The notes below the pieces were generated by a model. That model searched no databases. It was not told where the DNA came from and saw only the letters and a list, made by a program, of their open reading frames with translations. A DNA stretch of 64,000 bases from QALR01 sp900552255 (GTDB taxonomy: Bacteria; Bacillota; Clostridia; Oscillospirales; CAG-272): assembly GCA_048526005.1 (NCBI GenBank), contig DBFVEH010000021.1, positions 310,001-374,000 on the forward strand, given 5' to 3'. Shown here piece by piece: positions 8,974 through 18,309 of this stretch. Each line of letters opens with the position of its first letter. The stretch's first letter is position 1. Both the position numbers and the translations under genes were made by a program.

Positions 8974-10020
8974 CTATTGATTCACCATCGTGAAAATATC
9001 TTTTCCCGTGATCACAAGCATTAAGAGCAGCAGCAGCGCCATGCCCGCCGCATGGATATACCCTTCGATCTTCGGACTGATGGGTTTTCTGCGGATTCCC
9101 TCGATGATGAGAAAGACGATTCTGCCGCCGTCGAGCGCGGGAAAAGGCAGAAGATTCATACAGCCGAGATTCATTGCCAAAACGACGAAGAGATACCAAA
9201 GATTGGAGCTGTCTTTATTTTCGACCGCGTCCTGCGCATAGTCCGTGATCACACCCGTGATCCCGACGGGTCCGGAAAGCTGCTGGATTCCGTATTTGCC
9301 GGTGATCAGATCATATAGAGAATCATAGACCATTCTGACCGTCATGACGGACTGCCAAAAGGAATTTTTGATAACAGAACCGATATTTTTGGTATCCAAT
9401 ACCGGATAAAAGTCACGCATGCCGAAAGCCACGCCCTGCTCGACGGTTGTGGGGAAAACGACATCTTCGAGCACGATTTTCTCTCCGTCCCGAATGACCG
9501 TGACATCGACCGGTTTTACGCCATAGCGGCTGATTTTATAATTCATGTCATAAAAAACATGGACGCGGTGGCCGTCGATGGAGACGATCGTATCTCCCTC
9601 CATCAGTCCCGACTGTTCCGTTGTCGCTCCTTCGGCAAAGCTGCGAACGGTAGTCGTGCCGATGTTTTTCGCACACATCACAAGGATCAGCATGACGATG
9701 AATCCAAGCAAAATATTGGACAGGGAGCCTGCGGCGGTGATGATAATGCGCTGCCATACGGGCTTTTTCCGCATAGAACCCTCGTCGTCCGATTCTTCAT
9801 CCTCGCCTGCCATGCTGACAAATCCGCCGATCGGCAGCAACCGAATCGAATATGCGGTATCCGTTTTTTTCGATTTTTTGGAGAACAGCTTCGGACCCAT
9901 TCCGATGGAAAACTCATAGATTTTCACATGAAAGAGCCTAGCTGTGAGAAAATGTCCGAGCTCATGGACAAAAATGAGTGCGCCGAATATCAGAATGGCG
10001 ATAAGGATATATAGCAGCAT
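8974..10020 (-). CDS. rseP: Site-2 intramembrane metalloprotease RseP/RasP
   Basis: 348 residues. Zinc motif HELGH at residues 19-23 in the first membrane helix, a PDZ domain at about 120-200, and the second catalytic motif MNLLPFPALDGGRI near the C-terminus. RseP-type proteases cut transmembrane anti-sigma factors and signal-peptide remnants; the Bacillus homologue is RasP. It lies 43 nt after dxr and 4 nt before ispG in the usual order. Confidence 0.95.
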   Translation of the reverse strand: MLLYILIAILIFGALIFVHELGHFLTARLFHVKIYEFSIGMGPKLFSKKSKKTDTAYSIRLLPIGGFVSMAGEDEESDDEGSMRKKPVWQRIIITAAGSLSNILLGFIVMLILVMCAKNIGTTTVRSFAEGATTEQSGLMEGDTIVSIDGHRVHVFYDMNYKISRYGVKPVDVTVIRDGEKIVLEDVVFPTTVEQGVAFGMRDFYPVLDTKNIGSVIKNSFWQSVMTVRMVYDSLYDLITGKYGIQQLSGPVGITGVITDYAQDAVENKDSSNLWYLFVVLAMNLGCMNLLPFPALDGGRIVFLIIEGIRRKPISPKIEGYIHAAGMALLLLLMLVITGKDIFTMVNQ

Positions 10021-10063
10021 AAAAACTCCGTTTCTCCGCCTTATGACGGAAAATTATGATCGT

Positions 10064-11215
10064 TTAAATCGCTGATTTCACCGCTTCCCGAACGGATAGA
10101 TTGGTTTCTTCTATCTCGGAAAGCGTTGGGTTTGCAAGATTCCGATAGGAACGAACGGTATTTTCAACAATATCAAAAATATCTGTGAATCGAATTTTCC
10201 GATTCAAAAAGAGCGCGACCGCTTCTTCATTTGCGGCATTCATGACGCATGGCAGAATGCCGCCCGCTTCAGCCGTTTCCTCCGCAAGCGCGAGCAGTGG
10301 GAACGCTTTTCTGTCCGGTTCAAAAAAGGTGAGCTTACCAAGCTTTGCGAAATCAAGCGGCTCACAGGACGAGTCCAGTCGTTCGGGATAGGTGATCGCA
10401 TATTGGATCGGCAATCTCATGTCGGAGGCACCGAGCTGAGCGATCACCGCTTTATCATTGTATTCCACCATGGAATGTATTATGCTTTCTCTGTGAACGA
10501 CGACTTCGATTTTATCAGGTGAGATATCGAATAGACGCATCGCTTCGATCACCTCAAGCCCCTTGTTCATCAGCGTAGCACAGTCCACCGTGATTTTAGC
10601 CCCCATTTTCCATGTGGGATGTCCGAGCGCGCGCTCCACGGTGACTTCGCATAGCTCATCTCGCGTCATACCGAAGAAGGGACCGCCCGAACAGGTAAGC
10701 AGAATCCGGCGGATATCTGCGCTCTTTTTTCCCGCAAGACACTGAAAAATCGCGCTGTGCTCACTGTCGACCGGAATGATCTCACATCCGTTTTTCACGG
10801 CGGCCGCCATGACAAGCTCGCCTGCCGCGACGATGGTCTCCTTGTTGGCCAGCCCGATCCGAGGAAAGCGTCGGACAGCGGCAAGCGTAGGACGCAGCCC
10901 TGCAAAGCCGCTGAGGGCGTTGATGCAGACATCGGAGGAAAGCGCTTCTATCATTTCACAGATGCAGTCCCTGCCGGAAAGAACCGTTGTATCGGTGTCC
11001 CTGACGGCAATTCTGAGAGATTTCGCGGCAATCTCGTCTCCGATTGCGGCATATTTGGGCCTGAAAGCGCGGATCTGCTCTTCTCCAAGCCGGACATTGC
11101 TCCCGAAAGCGATGGCGTCCACTTTGAGGCCGAGAAAGCGCGCTACATCCAGCGCCTGTGCTCCAACGGAGCCCGTCGAGCCCAAAACGGTGATATGTTT
11201 CTTTTTGATATCCAT
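10064..11215 (-). CDS. dxr: 1-deoxy-D-xylulose 5-phosphate reductoisomerase
   Basis: 383 residues. The NADPH-binding motif LGSTGSVG is at 11-18. The metal/substrate region includes IIPVDSEHSAIFQ, and the catalytic flexible loop is GHPTWKMGAKITVDCATLMN. Dxr converts DXP to MEP, the committed step of the MEP pathway. It is preceded by cdsA with a gap of about 30 nt and followed by rseP. Confidence 0.97.
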   Translation of the reverse strand: MDIKKKHITVLGSTGSVGAQALDVARFLGLKVDAIAFGSNVRLGEEQIRAFRPKYAAIGDEIAAKSLRIAVRDTDTTVLSGRDCICEMIEALSSDVCINALSGFAGLRPTLAAVRRFPRIGLANKETIVAAGELVMAAAVKNGCEIIPVDSEHSAIFQCLAGKKSADIRRILLTCSGGPFFGMTRDELCEVTVERALGHPTWKMGAKITVDCATLMNKGLEVIEAMRLFDISPDKIEVVVHRESIIHSMVEYNDKAVIAQLGASDMRLPIQYAITYPERLDSSCEPLDFAKLGKLTFFEPDRKAFPLLALAEETAEAGGILPCVMNAANEEAVALFLNRKIRFTDIFDIVENTVRSYRNLANPTLSEIEETNLSVREAVKSAI

Positions 11216-11248
11216 AATTTCTTCAATTTCTTCCGTAATTTCTGATAT

Positions 11249-12091
11249 TTATCCGAAAATATGTATCGTACTCGGCAGCAAAAGCGTGGCTCCGTATATG
11301 ACAGGAGCGACCGCTATAATGGAATCAAAACGATCCATGACGCCGCCGTGCCCAGGAAAGATGAAGCCGAAATCCTTGATGCCTTGTTCTCTCTTGATAT
11401 AAGAGGCGATCAAATCTCCCAGCTGAGACACGACGGCGATGACGACGGCAAGGATCAAAAGCGCAATGTAATTGACGGAGACGGAAAAGCATTTATCCAA
11501 AATAAGACCGTAAACTGCATATCCAATCACACACCCGAACACGCCGCCGACCGCGCCTTCTACGGTCTTTTTCGGACTGACGGCCGGTATCAGCTTGTGC
11601 TTTCCAAAGAGAACGCCGACAAAATAAGCGCCCGTATCGGTCATCCATGCGCCGATAAATATAAGCAGATATAGGTATTGTCCGGTTTCCGGCCACTTAC
11701 GCAGGAGAATGATGCTGAGAAATCCGATGATAATATAACAGGTGACCGATACGAGCTCCGCCGCCTGTGAAAATTTGATGTTCCCGCAGGAGAACATGGT
11801 AAAGACAAAGATGAGAAAAAGATAAACATAGCCGATTCCGAAAAGCGTCGGAATAAATTTTTCAAATTCCATGAAATAGGTGGTCATAAGGAAAATGACG
11901 ACCGCCGTAAACAGATAGGAGGTGCAGGCCAAAAGATACTTGCGGCGCACGCCGATACAGCCGGTAATTTCATATACGGCGAGCAGCGCAAGCAGTCCGA
12001 GCGCCAGCGTAAACACCCATGTGTCGGAAAAAATCAGAACCGGTATCAGAATCGCGATGCAGACGACAGCGGTGATGATTCTTTTGAGCAT
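11249..12091 (-). CDS. cdsA: Phosphatidate cytidylyltransferase
   Basis: 280 residues with about eight membrane helices. The CdsA signature is at the C-terminus (YIKREQGIKDFGFIFPGHGG, then MDRFDSII), and a metal-binding MTDTGAYFVG segment lies in the middle. CdsA makes CDP-diacylglycerol from phosphatidic acid and CTP, the branch point of phospholipid synthesis. It lies 3 nt from the end of uppS, so the two are co-transcribed and likely translationally coupled. Confidence 0.95.
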   Translation of the reverse strand: MLKRIITAVVCIAILIPVLIFSDTWVFTLALGLLALLAVYEITGCIGVRRKYLLACTSYLFTAVVIFLMTTYFMEFEKFIPTLFGIGYVYLFLIFVFTMFSCGNIKFSQAAELVSVTCYIIIGFLSIILLRKWPETGQYLYLLIFIGAWMTDTGAYFVGVLFGKHKLIPAVSPKKTVEGAVGGVFGCVIGYAVYGLILDKCFSVSVNYIALLILAVVIAVVSQLGDLIASYIKREQGIKDFGFIFPGHGGVMDRFDSIIAVAPVIYGATLLLPSTIHIFG

Positions 12092-12094
12092 AGT

Positions 12095-12799
12095 CTATAT
12101 TCCTCCGTATCTTCTGTTTCTATGATAGAATCTGTCGATGATGTCGTCGACCTCTCCGGTAGTAAAATCCGGCCACAGGGTGTCGGTAAAAAACAGCTCG
12201 GCATAGGCGGACTGCCAAAGAAGAAAATTGGACAAGCGCATTTCTCCGCCGGTGCGGACAATGAGATCCGGAGGCGGCACGACGCCCGAATAGATGGTAT
12301 CGGTGATGTCCTGTTCCGACAGCGTCCTCTTGCCGCGGCGAATGAGAGAATTGACGGCGTCTACGATTTCTCCCCTTCCGCCATAGTTTATGGCAACACA
12401 AAGAATTTTAGAACGCGAGGCGGTCAGATGCTCCACCTCGGCCATTTCCCTTTTCATGCTATCGTCGAATACATCCCGGTTGCCGATAAACAGTACGCGC
12501 ACATCATTTTTCTCAAAATCCCGCTCGGCCTCCTTGATATAGTCGCGAAAAAGCTTCATGATAGTATCGACTTCATTTTGCGGGCGTTTCCAATTTTCCG
12601 TGGAAAACGCATACACGGTAACGCAGTCGATCCCTCTTTCCGAACAGTGACGTATGATTTCCCTGAATTTCTTTGCGCCTGCCGAATGACCGTATTCGCG
12701 CGGCATAAGCCGCTTTTTTGCCCACCTGCCGTTGCCGTCCATGATAAAAGCGATATGGCGTATTCCGTTCCCGTCTTTTTCATTTTGTGAAATGCCCAT
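12095..12799 (-). CDS. uppS: Undecaprenyl diphosphate synthase (isoprenyl transferase)
   Basis: 234 residues. The cis-prenyltransferase motif HIAFIMDGNGRWAKKR has the catalytic Asp at residue 21, and the C-terminal DLIVRTGGEMRLSNFLLWQ is the family signature. It makes the C55 lipid carrier used for peptidoglycan and wall polymers by adding cis-isoprene units to FPP. It is first of the uppS-cdsA-dxr-rseP-ispG-polC run. No separate promoter is obvious in the 40 nt between the frr terminator and its start, so readthrough from pyrH-frr is likely. Confidence 0.96.
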   Translation of the reverse strand: MGISQNEKDGNGIRHIAFIMDGNGRWAKKRLMPREYGHSAGAKKFREIIRHCSERGIDCVTVYAFSTENWKRPQNEVDTIMKLFRDYIKEAERDFEKNDVRVLFIGNRDVFDDSMKREMAEVEHLTASRSKILCVAINYGGRGEIVDAVNSLIRRGKRTLSEQDITDTIYSGVVPPPDLIVRTGGEMRLSNFLLWQSAYAELFFTDTLWPDFTTGEVDDIIDRFYHRNRRYGGI

Positions 12800-12841
12800 A
12801 TAGACTCCGATTCCTGAAAATTTTCAAGTCTTATCAAAAAT

Positions 12842-12865
12842 CAACCGCCTTTTTCAAGGCGGTTG
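12842..12865 (-). terminator. Terminator after frr
   Basis: 10-bp stem CAACCGCCTT / AAGGCGGTTG with a 4-nt loop; TTTTTGAT follows on the minus strand. It separates pyrH-frr from uppS, probably incompletely. Confidence 0.85.
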
Positions 12866-12882
12866 GCATGATGGCTTCAACG

Positions 12883-13437
12883 TCAAATCTCCATGATTTC
12901 TTTTACCTTGCCCGCTGTTACCGCATCTACTTTCTTCACATAGGAATCGGTAAGCTCCTGAACCTGTTTTTCGGAGGCTTTCTGCTCGTCCTCGGTCATT
13001 TCGGAATTCTTCTTCATGGCCTTGCATTTGTCATTCGCATCGCGGCGGATGTTTCGAATGGCGACCTTGATTTCCTCGCCCTTGGATTCTACCTCTTTCT
13101 TTTTCTGCTTACGGGTTTCCTCCGTCATCGGCGGAAATGCGAGCCGGATCGATTTACCGTCGTTCTGCGGGTTGATTCCGAGGTCGCTTTCATTGATCGC
13201 TTTTTCGATGGAGCGAAGCGTCGTCGCATCCCACGGCGTGATCATGAGCGTTCTCGGATCGGTCGCTTTGACCTCCGCCATTTGAGAAATCTGCGTGGGA
13301 GAGCCGTAATAATCGACCATGATCTTGTTCAAAACCACCGGGGTCGCTCTTCCAAGGCGAATGGAATCGAGCTCGGATTCATAGGAAGAGATTGCTTTCT
13401 GCATTTTGCTTTCAAATTCTTTTACGTCAAGTTTCAT
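12883..13437 (-). CDS. frr: Ribosome recycling factor
   Basis: 184 residues, the usual size. MKLDVKEFESKMQKAISSYE is followed by the conserved LDSIRLGRATPVVL and, further on, RNIRRDANDKCK. RRF with EF-G splits post-termination ribosomes. Its ATG overlaps the pyrH stop (ATGA) and is preceded by GGAGG inside pyrH, so it is translationally coupled. Confidence 0.97.
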   Translation of the reverse strand: MKLDVKEFESKMQKAISSYESELDSIRLGRATPVVLNKIMVDYYGSPTQISQMAEVKATDPRTLMITPWDATTLRSIEKAINESDLGINPQNDGKSIRLAFPPMTEETRKQKKKEVESKGEEIKVAIRNIRRDANDKCKAMKKNSEMTEDEQKASEKQVQELTDSYVKKVDAVTAGKVKEIMEI

Positions 13438-14159
13438 TTTCTTGTACCTCCTACAATCGTACCGATTTTCTCACCGGTAACGGCTTTTATAATATTTTCC
13501 GGATCATCCAGTCCGAAAAGCAGAATCGGAATATGGTTTTCCATGCTGAACGAGGTCGCCGTAAAATCCAAAACCCGCAGTCCTTCGCGAAGGATATCGA
13601 TATATTCGATGCTGTCGATTTTCTTTGCCTCCGGATCCAGCTTCGGATCCGCCGTGTAGACGCCGTCGACATTTTTGGCGAGAAGGACGATGTCAGCTCC
13701 GATCTCGGCCGCTCTGAGCACCGCCGCGGTATCCGTTGAAAAATACGGGCTTCCGATGCCGCATCCGAAAATCACGACACGCCCCTTTTTCAGATGAGAG
13801 ATCGCTTTGTTGCGGATATACGGCTCCGCGCACTCTCTCATTTCAATCGCCGTCATGACACGGGTTTCGGTTCCGAGCTTCTCAAACGTATCCTGAAGCG
13901 CGAGGCAGTTGATAACGGTCGCGAGCATTCCCATGTGGTCGGCGCGCGTTCTGTCCATTCCCGCGCCCTGTCTGCCGCGCCAGATATTGCCCGCGCCGAC
14001 GACGATGCTGACCTGCGTTCCCATGTCCACGCATGTTTTGATAACGGTGCATACCTTTTCCAAAAAAGCATAATTGAGAATCCCCTCGGCGCCTGCGGAA
14101 AGCGCCTCGCCGGACAGCTTGATGAGCACCCTCTTATATAACGGCTTTTTCTCCTCCAT
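13434..14159 (-). CDS. pyrH: Uridylate kinase
   Basis: 241 residues from MEEKKPLYKRVLIKLSGEAL. The start at 14159 has a strong GGAGG 6 nt upstream, so the much longer in-frame extension is not used. Motifs: KLSGEAL, VVGAGNIWRGRQG and DGVYTADPK, all typical of the amino-acid kinase fold of bacterial UMP kinase, which makes UDP from UMP. It is the first gene of pyrH-frr, with a good promoter 40-65 nt upstream. Confidence 0.96.
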   Translation of the reverse strand: MEEKKPLYKRVLIKLSGEALSAGAEGILNYAFLEKVCTVIKTCVDMGTQVSIVVGAGNIWRGRQGAGMDRTRADHMGMLATVINCLALQDTFEKLGTETRVMTAIEMRECAEPYIRNKAISHLKKGRVVIFGCGIGSPYFSTDTAAVLRAAEIGADIVLLAKNVDGVYTADPKLDPEAKKIDSIEYIDILREGLRVLDFTATSFSMENHIPILLFGLDDPENIIKAVTGEKIGTIVGGTRK

Positions 14160-14197
14160 AAAGTCCTCCTGCGTCTCTATATATTCATTCACATAAT

Positions 14198-14226
14198 ATA
14201 TTACCTTAAAATGTCGGATTTGTAAA
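14198..14226 (-). promoter_or_regulatory. Promoter of pyrH-frr
   Basis: Minus-strand TTTACA, 17-nt spacer, TAATAT, located in the gap between the ABC permease stop and the pyrH start. Confidence 0.7.
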
Positions 14227-14287
14227 TATATTTTCCGAAATTCAATTTTTGAATTTACATAGAGAGGCCAAAAGCCGTAATATGTCG

Positions 14288-17200
14288 TCATTCGACGGAT
14301 TTCAAGGATTCCGTCATGCTGATTTTGTCGAGCTTGGGCTTCATGGCGAAGCTTGCAATGATGGAAAAGGCAAAGGTGAGAAGGAATGCGAAAAGATAGC
14401 TCCATACCGATACGGACCTTCCGAACATCACAATGTCGATTTCAGCGGTTGTGATGACAAATGCCGTGAGCAGCCGTCCGCCGAGGAGTCCAAACGCGGA
14501 GCCGATCAAGGTCAGAACGATATTTTCACGGAAAATATACATGGATACTTCCCTGTCGCGGAAGCCGAGCACCTTGAGTGTGGCGATTTCCCGGATTCGT
14601 TCGGATATGTTGATGTTGGTCAGATTGTAAAGCACGACGAATGCGAGCGCGCCGGCGGAGATGATGAGGACCAGCACAACGGAATTCAAAATCCCCATGA
14701 TGCCGGAAAATGTTTCCATGATCGTAGAAGAACGCGTCAAGGAGAGAATGTTGTCGTTCTCAAGAACGGCGGAAACCAGCGCATCCTCGTCCGGAACGTC
14801 ATAACGCAGCATCAGACAGTTCGGCGAAGGCTCCTCGCCGATATATGTGCGATAGGCGTTCCCCGACATGTAAACATAATGGTAAACGTAATTTTCCGTT
14901 ATCGCCGTCACCGGGACCCGGACGGTTCGTTCATCCGAAATCTTGACGGTTATAGTATCTCCCTGCGAGATACCAAGCAAAGAGGCCAGCTTTTCCGTGA
15001 TGACGGCGCCGTCGTCATTCAAAGAAAGCGATTCATGTCCGCGCCTTGTCCGGAAAGTGATCATTTCGGAAAGCACCGCCGAATCCTCCGCCGTCAAGAG
15101 ATTGATCTCGATTTCGCTTTCTCCATTCAAGGCGGAATAGGTTTTCTGCATGACCATCGTGCTGCCGTATTCTTTGTCAAAGGAAGCGACCGTGCTGTTG
15201 ATACGGGAAATGCTTTCGCTGTCGCCTGCATCGTCCAGTACGACAAGGGCATCATAATGCCACAGATCGTTGTATTGCAGTCCGACGATGTCGCTGATGG
15301 AGTCTTTCAGTCCAAATCCGGTCAGAATCAGGGCTGTGCAGCCGGCGATTCCGATCGACGTCATCAGCATGCGCTTTTTATACCGGAAAATATTTCTTGC
15401 AGAAACCTTTCCGGTGAAATTCAGCATGTTCCACAAGGTCGGGATTTTTTCGATCCAAACCTTTTTGCCCTTAGGCGGCGTTCCGGGACGCATCAGCCTC
15501 GACGGAAGCTCTCTCGCATAAGCCTTTACGGTGAACCATACCGTAACGGCGATACAGACGACTGCGGCCAAAACGCTTGGAATGGCGATGCTCCAAACGA
15601 ACGGCGTCGGCGAATAGGGTATCTGATATAAGATACTGTATGCGTTCATGATGACCTTGGGCAGCAGAACAAAGCCGATGATAACGCCGACCACGGCGCC
15701 GCCGACCGTCGCGGTCAGCGCATACAGCATATATTTTTTTACGACGGCGGCATTGCGATAGCCCAGAGCCTTGATAGTACCGATCTGTGTGCGGTCGTCC
15801 TCTACCATTCTCGCCATCGTGGTGAGAGAAACCAGCATGGCGACAAGGAGAAAGAAAACCGGAAATATTTTTGCGATATTGTCCATTCGCTCGGCATTCT
15901 GTCCATATTCGGTATAGGCTGGATTGGCATCTCTGCCGAACACATAGTATTCCGGCTCCTTCAGTTCGGCGATGGCCTCCTCCGCTTCGGCGATCTTTTC
16001 TTCCGCGTCTGCGATTTCCGCATCTGCCTTTTCCACCTCAGCGAGAAACTTTTCATTCTCCTCATTGTATTTCGCAAGATTTTCCTCATATTCGGCAAGG
16101 CCTTCACTGTAATCCACCTCGGCTTCGGCGATTTCTCTCTCCGCCTCGGCAAACTGCTCCTCCGCTTCCGCCTTTCTGATCGGCAGCTCATGGCGTGCGC
16201 GATTGAATTCCATGATGGCATCGTCAAGTTCCTGTCTCGCATTTGTAAGCTGCCTATACGACTTATCAAGCGTCACCTTCGCCGCGGCAAGCTGAGCGGA
16301 AAGCGTCTCATATTGAGCCTTGGCAGCGACGACACGCGGATCGTCCTCGCCGTAGATCGCCGTCATTGCGGCGATCGCTTCCTTCAACTGGTCTGCCGCC
16401 GCGACGCCTGCCTCATACTCCGCGGCGCCTTCTTCATATTTTTCCATTCCCTTTCGGTAGGAATACTCATAATCCGCAATGGTGTTCTGCGCTTCTTTGA
16501 TTTGAGCTTCGGCGTCGGCGATTTCCTTTTCGTATTCCGCTCTTTTTTCCGAGAGTTCGGTTTTGCCGTCCGTGATTTTTTGCTCGGCGTCTTTCAGCTT
16601 TTCCTCGGCTTCCTCCAGCTTGATTTTTGCGTCGTACAGCTTGAGCCTGGCGTCGGAAACCTCCGTATCATAGCGGGCCTGCGCGTCGGCAAGCTCGGCT
16701 TTCGCGCGTTCCAGCTCTTCCTCGGCATCCGCTTTAATTTCCTGCAAGCGGATAAAGGTCCGTCCGCCCAGTCTCTTTTCAACCTCCTCGGACAGCGTAT
16801 CCGCGAGCGTTTCGTATTCTGAGGAATAGCTCGAGAGCGCTTTTAATTCGTCGTACTTCAAGTATATTTCCGTATAGTATTTCGACTGGAAGCAGCTTTC
16901 CGGAATCAATGCGATTTTCGAGATTTTTCCGGAGGCTATGTTGGTGCTCCCGTACTGCGTGGCGGAAACATACATCGGGGACAGAAAAATACCGACGACC
17001 GTATATTCGCTTTGGGACAGAACGTCGTCCATATCGCTGCCGTCATCAAGAGAAAGAGTGATTTTCGTCCCGATCAGGTCATTGGAATAAACGGAGGCGT
17101 TCAACAGACACTCTCCATCGTTTTCCGGCAGCCTTCCCTCAACGAGATACGGGATATTGACGGCGTTTTCCGCGTTGTAAGAAAACGCGCGGCATACGGT

Positions 17201-17509
17201 CTCGCTGCCGTCTATATCGACAATAAAATCATGATAATAAGAGGGATATACCTCCACTCCTCCCATATCTTTCAAAGCGGCAACATCTCTGTCTGAAAAA
17301 CCATAAGTGGAGATCAGCCGGAAATCCATCAGACCATATTCATCATAATACCGGTCGGCGCCAAGCCGCATATCGTCGCCGGTCGCAAGAATACCGGCAA
17401 AAAAACCGACGCCGATCAGCACGATGGCAAAAATCGCGATAAATCTGCTTTTATTGGAAAAAATCTGACGCATTGCCGATTTCGTAAAGCTTTTCTTCAA
17501 TTTATCCAA
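14288..17509 (-). CDS. ABC transporter permease, FtsX/MacB-type, with long periplasm-like coiled coil
   Basis: 1073 residues. One membrane helix near 23-43 and an extracytoplasmic domain to about 250. A long Glu/Ala/Lys-rich coiled coil at about 255-515 follows (EEELERAKAELADAQ, heptad character throughout). Then comes the first FtsX-like four-helix unit (about 545-670) with TMARMVEDDRTQIGTIKALG, a second extracytoplasmic domain, and a second FtsX unit at about 950-1065 with RIREIATLKVLGFRDREVSM. The family includes exporters and mechanotransmission complexes that do not import solutes. The partner ATPase lies 55 nt upstream. The cargo is unknown. The coiled coil is unusually long for the family. 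Confidence 0.85.
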   Translation of the reverse strand: MDKLKKSFTKSAMRQIFSNKSRFIAIFAIVLIGVGFFAGILATGDDMRLGADRYYDEYGLMDFRLISTYGFSDRDVAALKDMGGVEVYPSYYHDFIVDIDGSETVCRAFSYNAENAVNIPYLVEGRLPENDGECLLNASVYSNDLIGTKITLSLDDGSDMDDVLSQSEYTVVGIFLSPMYVSATQYGSTNIASGKISKIALIPESCFQSKYYTEIYLKYDELKALSSYSSEYETLADTLSEEVEKRLGGRTFIRLQEIKADAEEELERAKAELADAQARYDTEVSDARLKLYDAKIKLEEAEEKLKDAEQKITDGKTELSEKRAEYEKEIADAEAQIKEAQNTIADYEYSYRKGMEKYEEGAAEYEAGVAAADQLKEAIAAMTAIYGEDDPRVVAAKAQYETLSAQLAAAKVTLDKSYRQLTNARQELDDAIMEFNRARHELPIRKAEAEEQFAEAEREIAEAEVDYSEGLAEYEENLAKYNEENEKFLAEVEKADAEIADAEEKIAEAEEAIAELKEPEYYVFGRDANPAYTEYGQNAERMDNIAKIFPVFFLLVAMLVSLTTMARMVEDDRTQIGTIKALGYRNAAVVKKYMLYALTATVGGAVVGVIIGFVLLPKVIMNAYSILYQIPYSPTPFVWSIAIPSVLAAVVCIAVTVWFTVKAYARELPSRLMRPGTPPKGKKVWIEKIPTLWNMLNFTGKVSARNIFRYKKRMLMTSIGIAGCTALILTGFGLKDSISDIVGLQYNDLWHYDALVVLDDAGDSESISRINSTVASFDKEYGSTMVMQKTYSALNGESEIEINLLTAEDSAVLSEMITFRTRRGHESLSLNDDGAVITEKLASLLGISQGDTITVKISDERTVRVPVTAITENYVYHYVYMSGNAYRTYIGEEPSPNCLMLRYDVPDEDALVSAVLENDNILSLTRSSTIMETFSGIMGILNSVVLVLIISAGALAFVVLYNLTNINISERIREIATLKVLGFRDREVSMYIFRENIVLTLIGSAFGLLGGRLLTAFVITTAEIDIVMFGRSVSVWSYLFAFLLTFAFSIIASFAMKPKLDKISMTESLKSVE

Positions 17510-17564
17510 CCTCCCGTGACATTTTCCGGATAGCGTTTGACAGACCGGAAGCTGTCTGCCTCCC

Positions 17565-18266
17565 TTACCACTCGATTTCCTCGATGGAAAGCGGATGCTC
17601 GCAGGTGATGATATCCTCCACCTTGCTGCTCTTGATTTTGATCACCCGATCCGCAATCGGCGCGATGGCCGCGTTATGCGTGACGATTACGACGGTCATG
17701 CCTTCCTTGCGGCAGGTTTCCTCAAGCAAGGAAAGAATCATTTTCCCCGTTACGTAATCGAGCGCGCCCGTCGGCTCGTCGCAAAGCAGAAGCTTGGGCT
17801 TCTTGGCAAGCGCCCTTGCAATGGCGACGCGCTGCTGTTCGCCGCCGGAAAGCTGAGCGGGGAAATTATCGAGCCTTTCGCCGAGCCCGACGCGGGCAAG
17901 CATTTCTTCGGCGGGAACCGAGTCGCGGGATATCTGCGTCGCCATCTCCACATTTTCCTTAGCAGTCAAGTTTGGGATCAGATTGTAGAATTGGAACACG
18001 AAGCCGATATCAAAACGGCGGTATTCGATCAGCTGCTTATCGTTATATCCGGCGATATCGCAGCCGTCGACGATGATTTTGCCGCTATCACAGGTATCCA
18101 TGCCGCCGAGCATATTCAAAATCGTGGTTTTCCCGGAGCCGCTTGGCCCCACGATGACGGCGAGCTCGCCCTTTCGGATTTCAAAATCAATGCCGTCCGA
18201 GGCCTTGATGGCCACATCTCCCATCTGATAACTTTTCACTACGTTTTCAAGTTTAACAAAGCTCAT
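17565..18266 (-). CDS. ABC transporter ATP-binding protein (LolD/MacB-like)
   Basis: 233 residues. Walker A GPSGSGKT at 40-47, Q-loop in FVFQFYNLIPNLTAKENVEM, signature LSGGEQQR and Walker B LLLCDEPTGALD in the middle, H-switch VTHNAA at the end. It matches the ATPase subfamily paired with FtsX-like permeases, and the permease gene follows directly. The two form one transporter driven by ATP hydrolysis in the cytoplasm. Confidence 0.93.
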   Translation of the reverse strand: MSFVKLENVVKSYQMGDVAIKASDGIDFEIRKGELAVIVGPSGSGKTTILNMLGGMDTCDSGKIIVDGCDIAGYNDKQLIEYRRFDIGFVFQFYNLIPNLTAKENVEMATQISRDSVPAEEMLARVGLGERLDNFPAQLSGGEQQRVAIARALAKKPKLLLCDEPTGALDYVTGKMILSLLEETCRKEGMTVVIVTHNAAIAPIADRVIKIKSSKVEDIITCEHPLSIEEIEW

Positions 18267-18309
18267 GGTTTTCTCCTGTGCCGCCTGCGCGGCTTTCTAA
18301 AAATCTGTA

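Noticed and set aside
14249..15631. 460-codon plus-strand frame over the ABC permease
   Set aside because: Antisense to conserved FtsX domains; low-complexity Arg/Asp/Gly-rich sequence without recognisable motifs.
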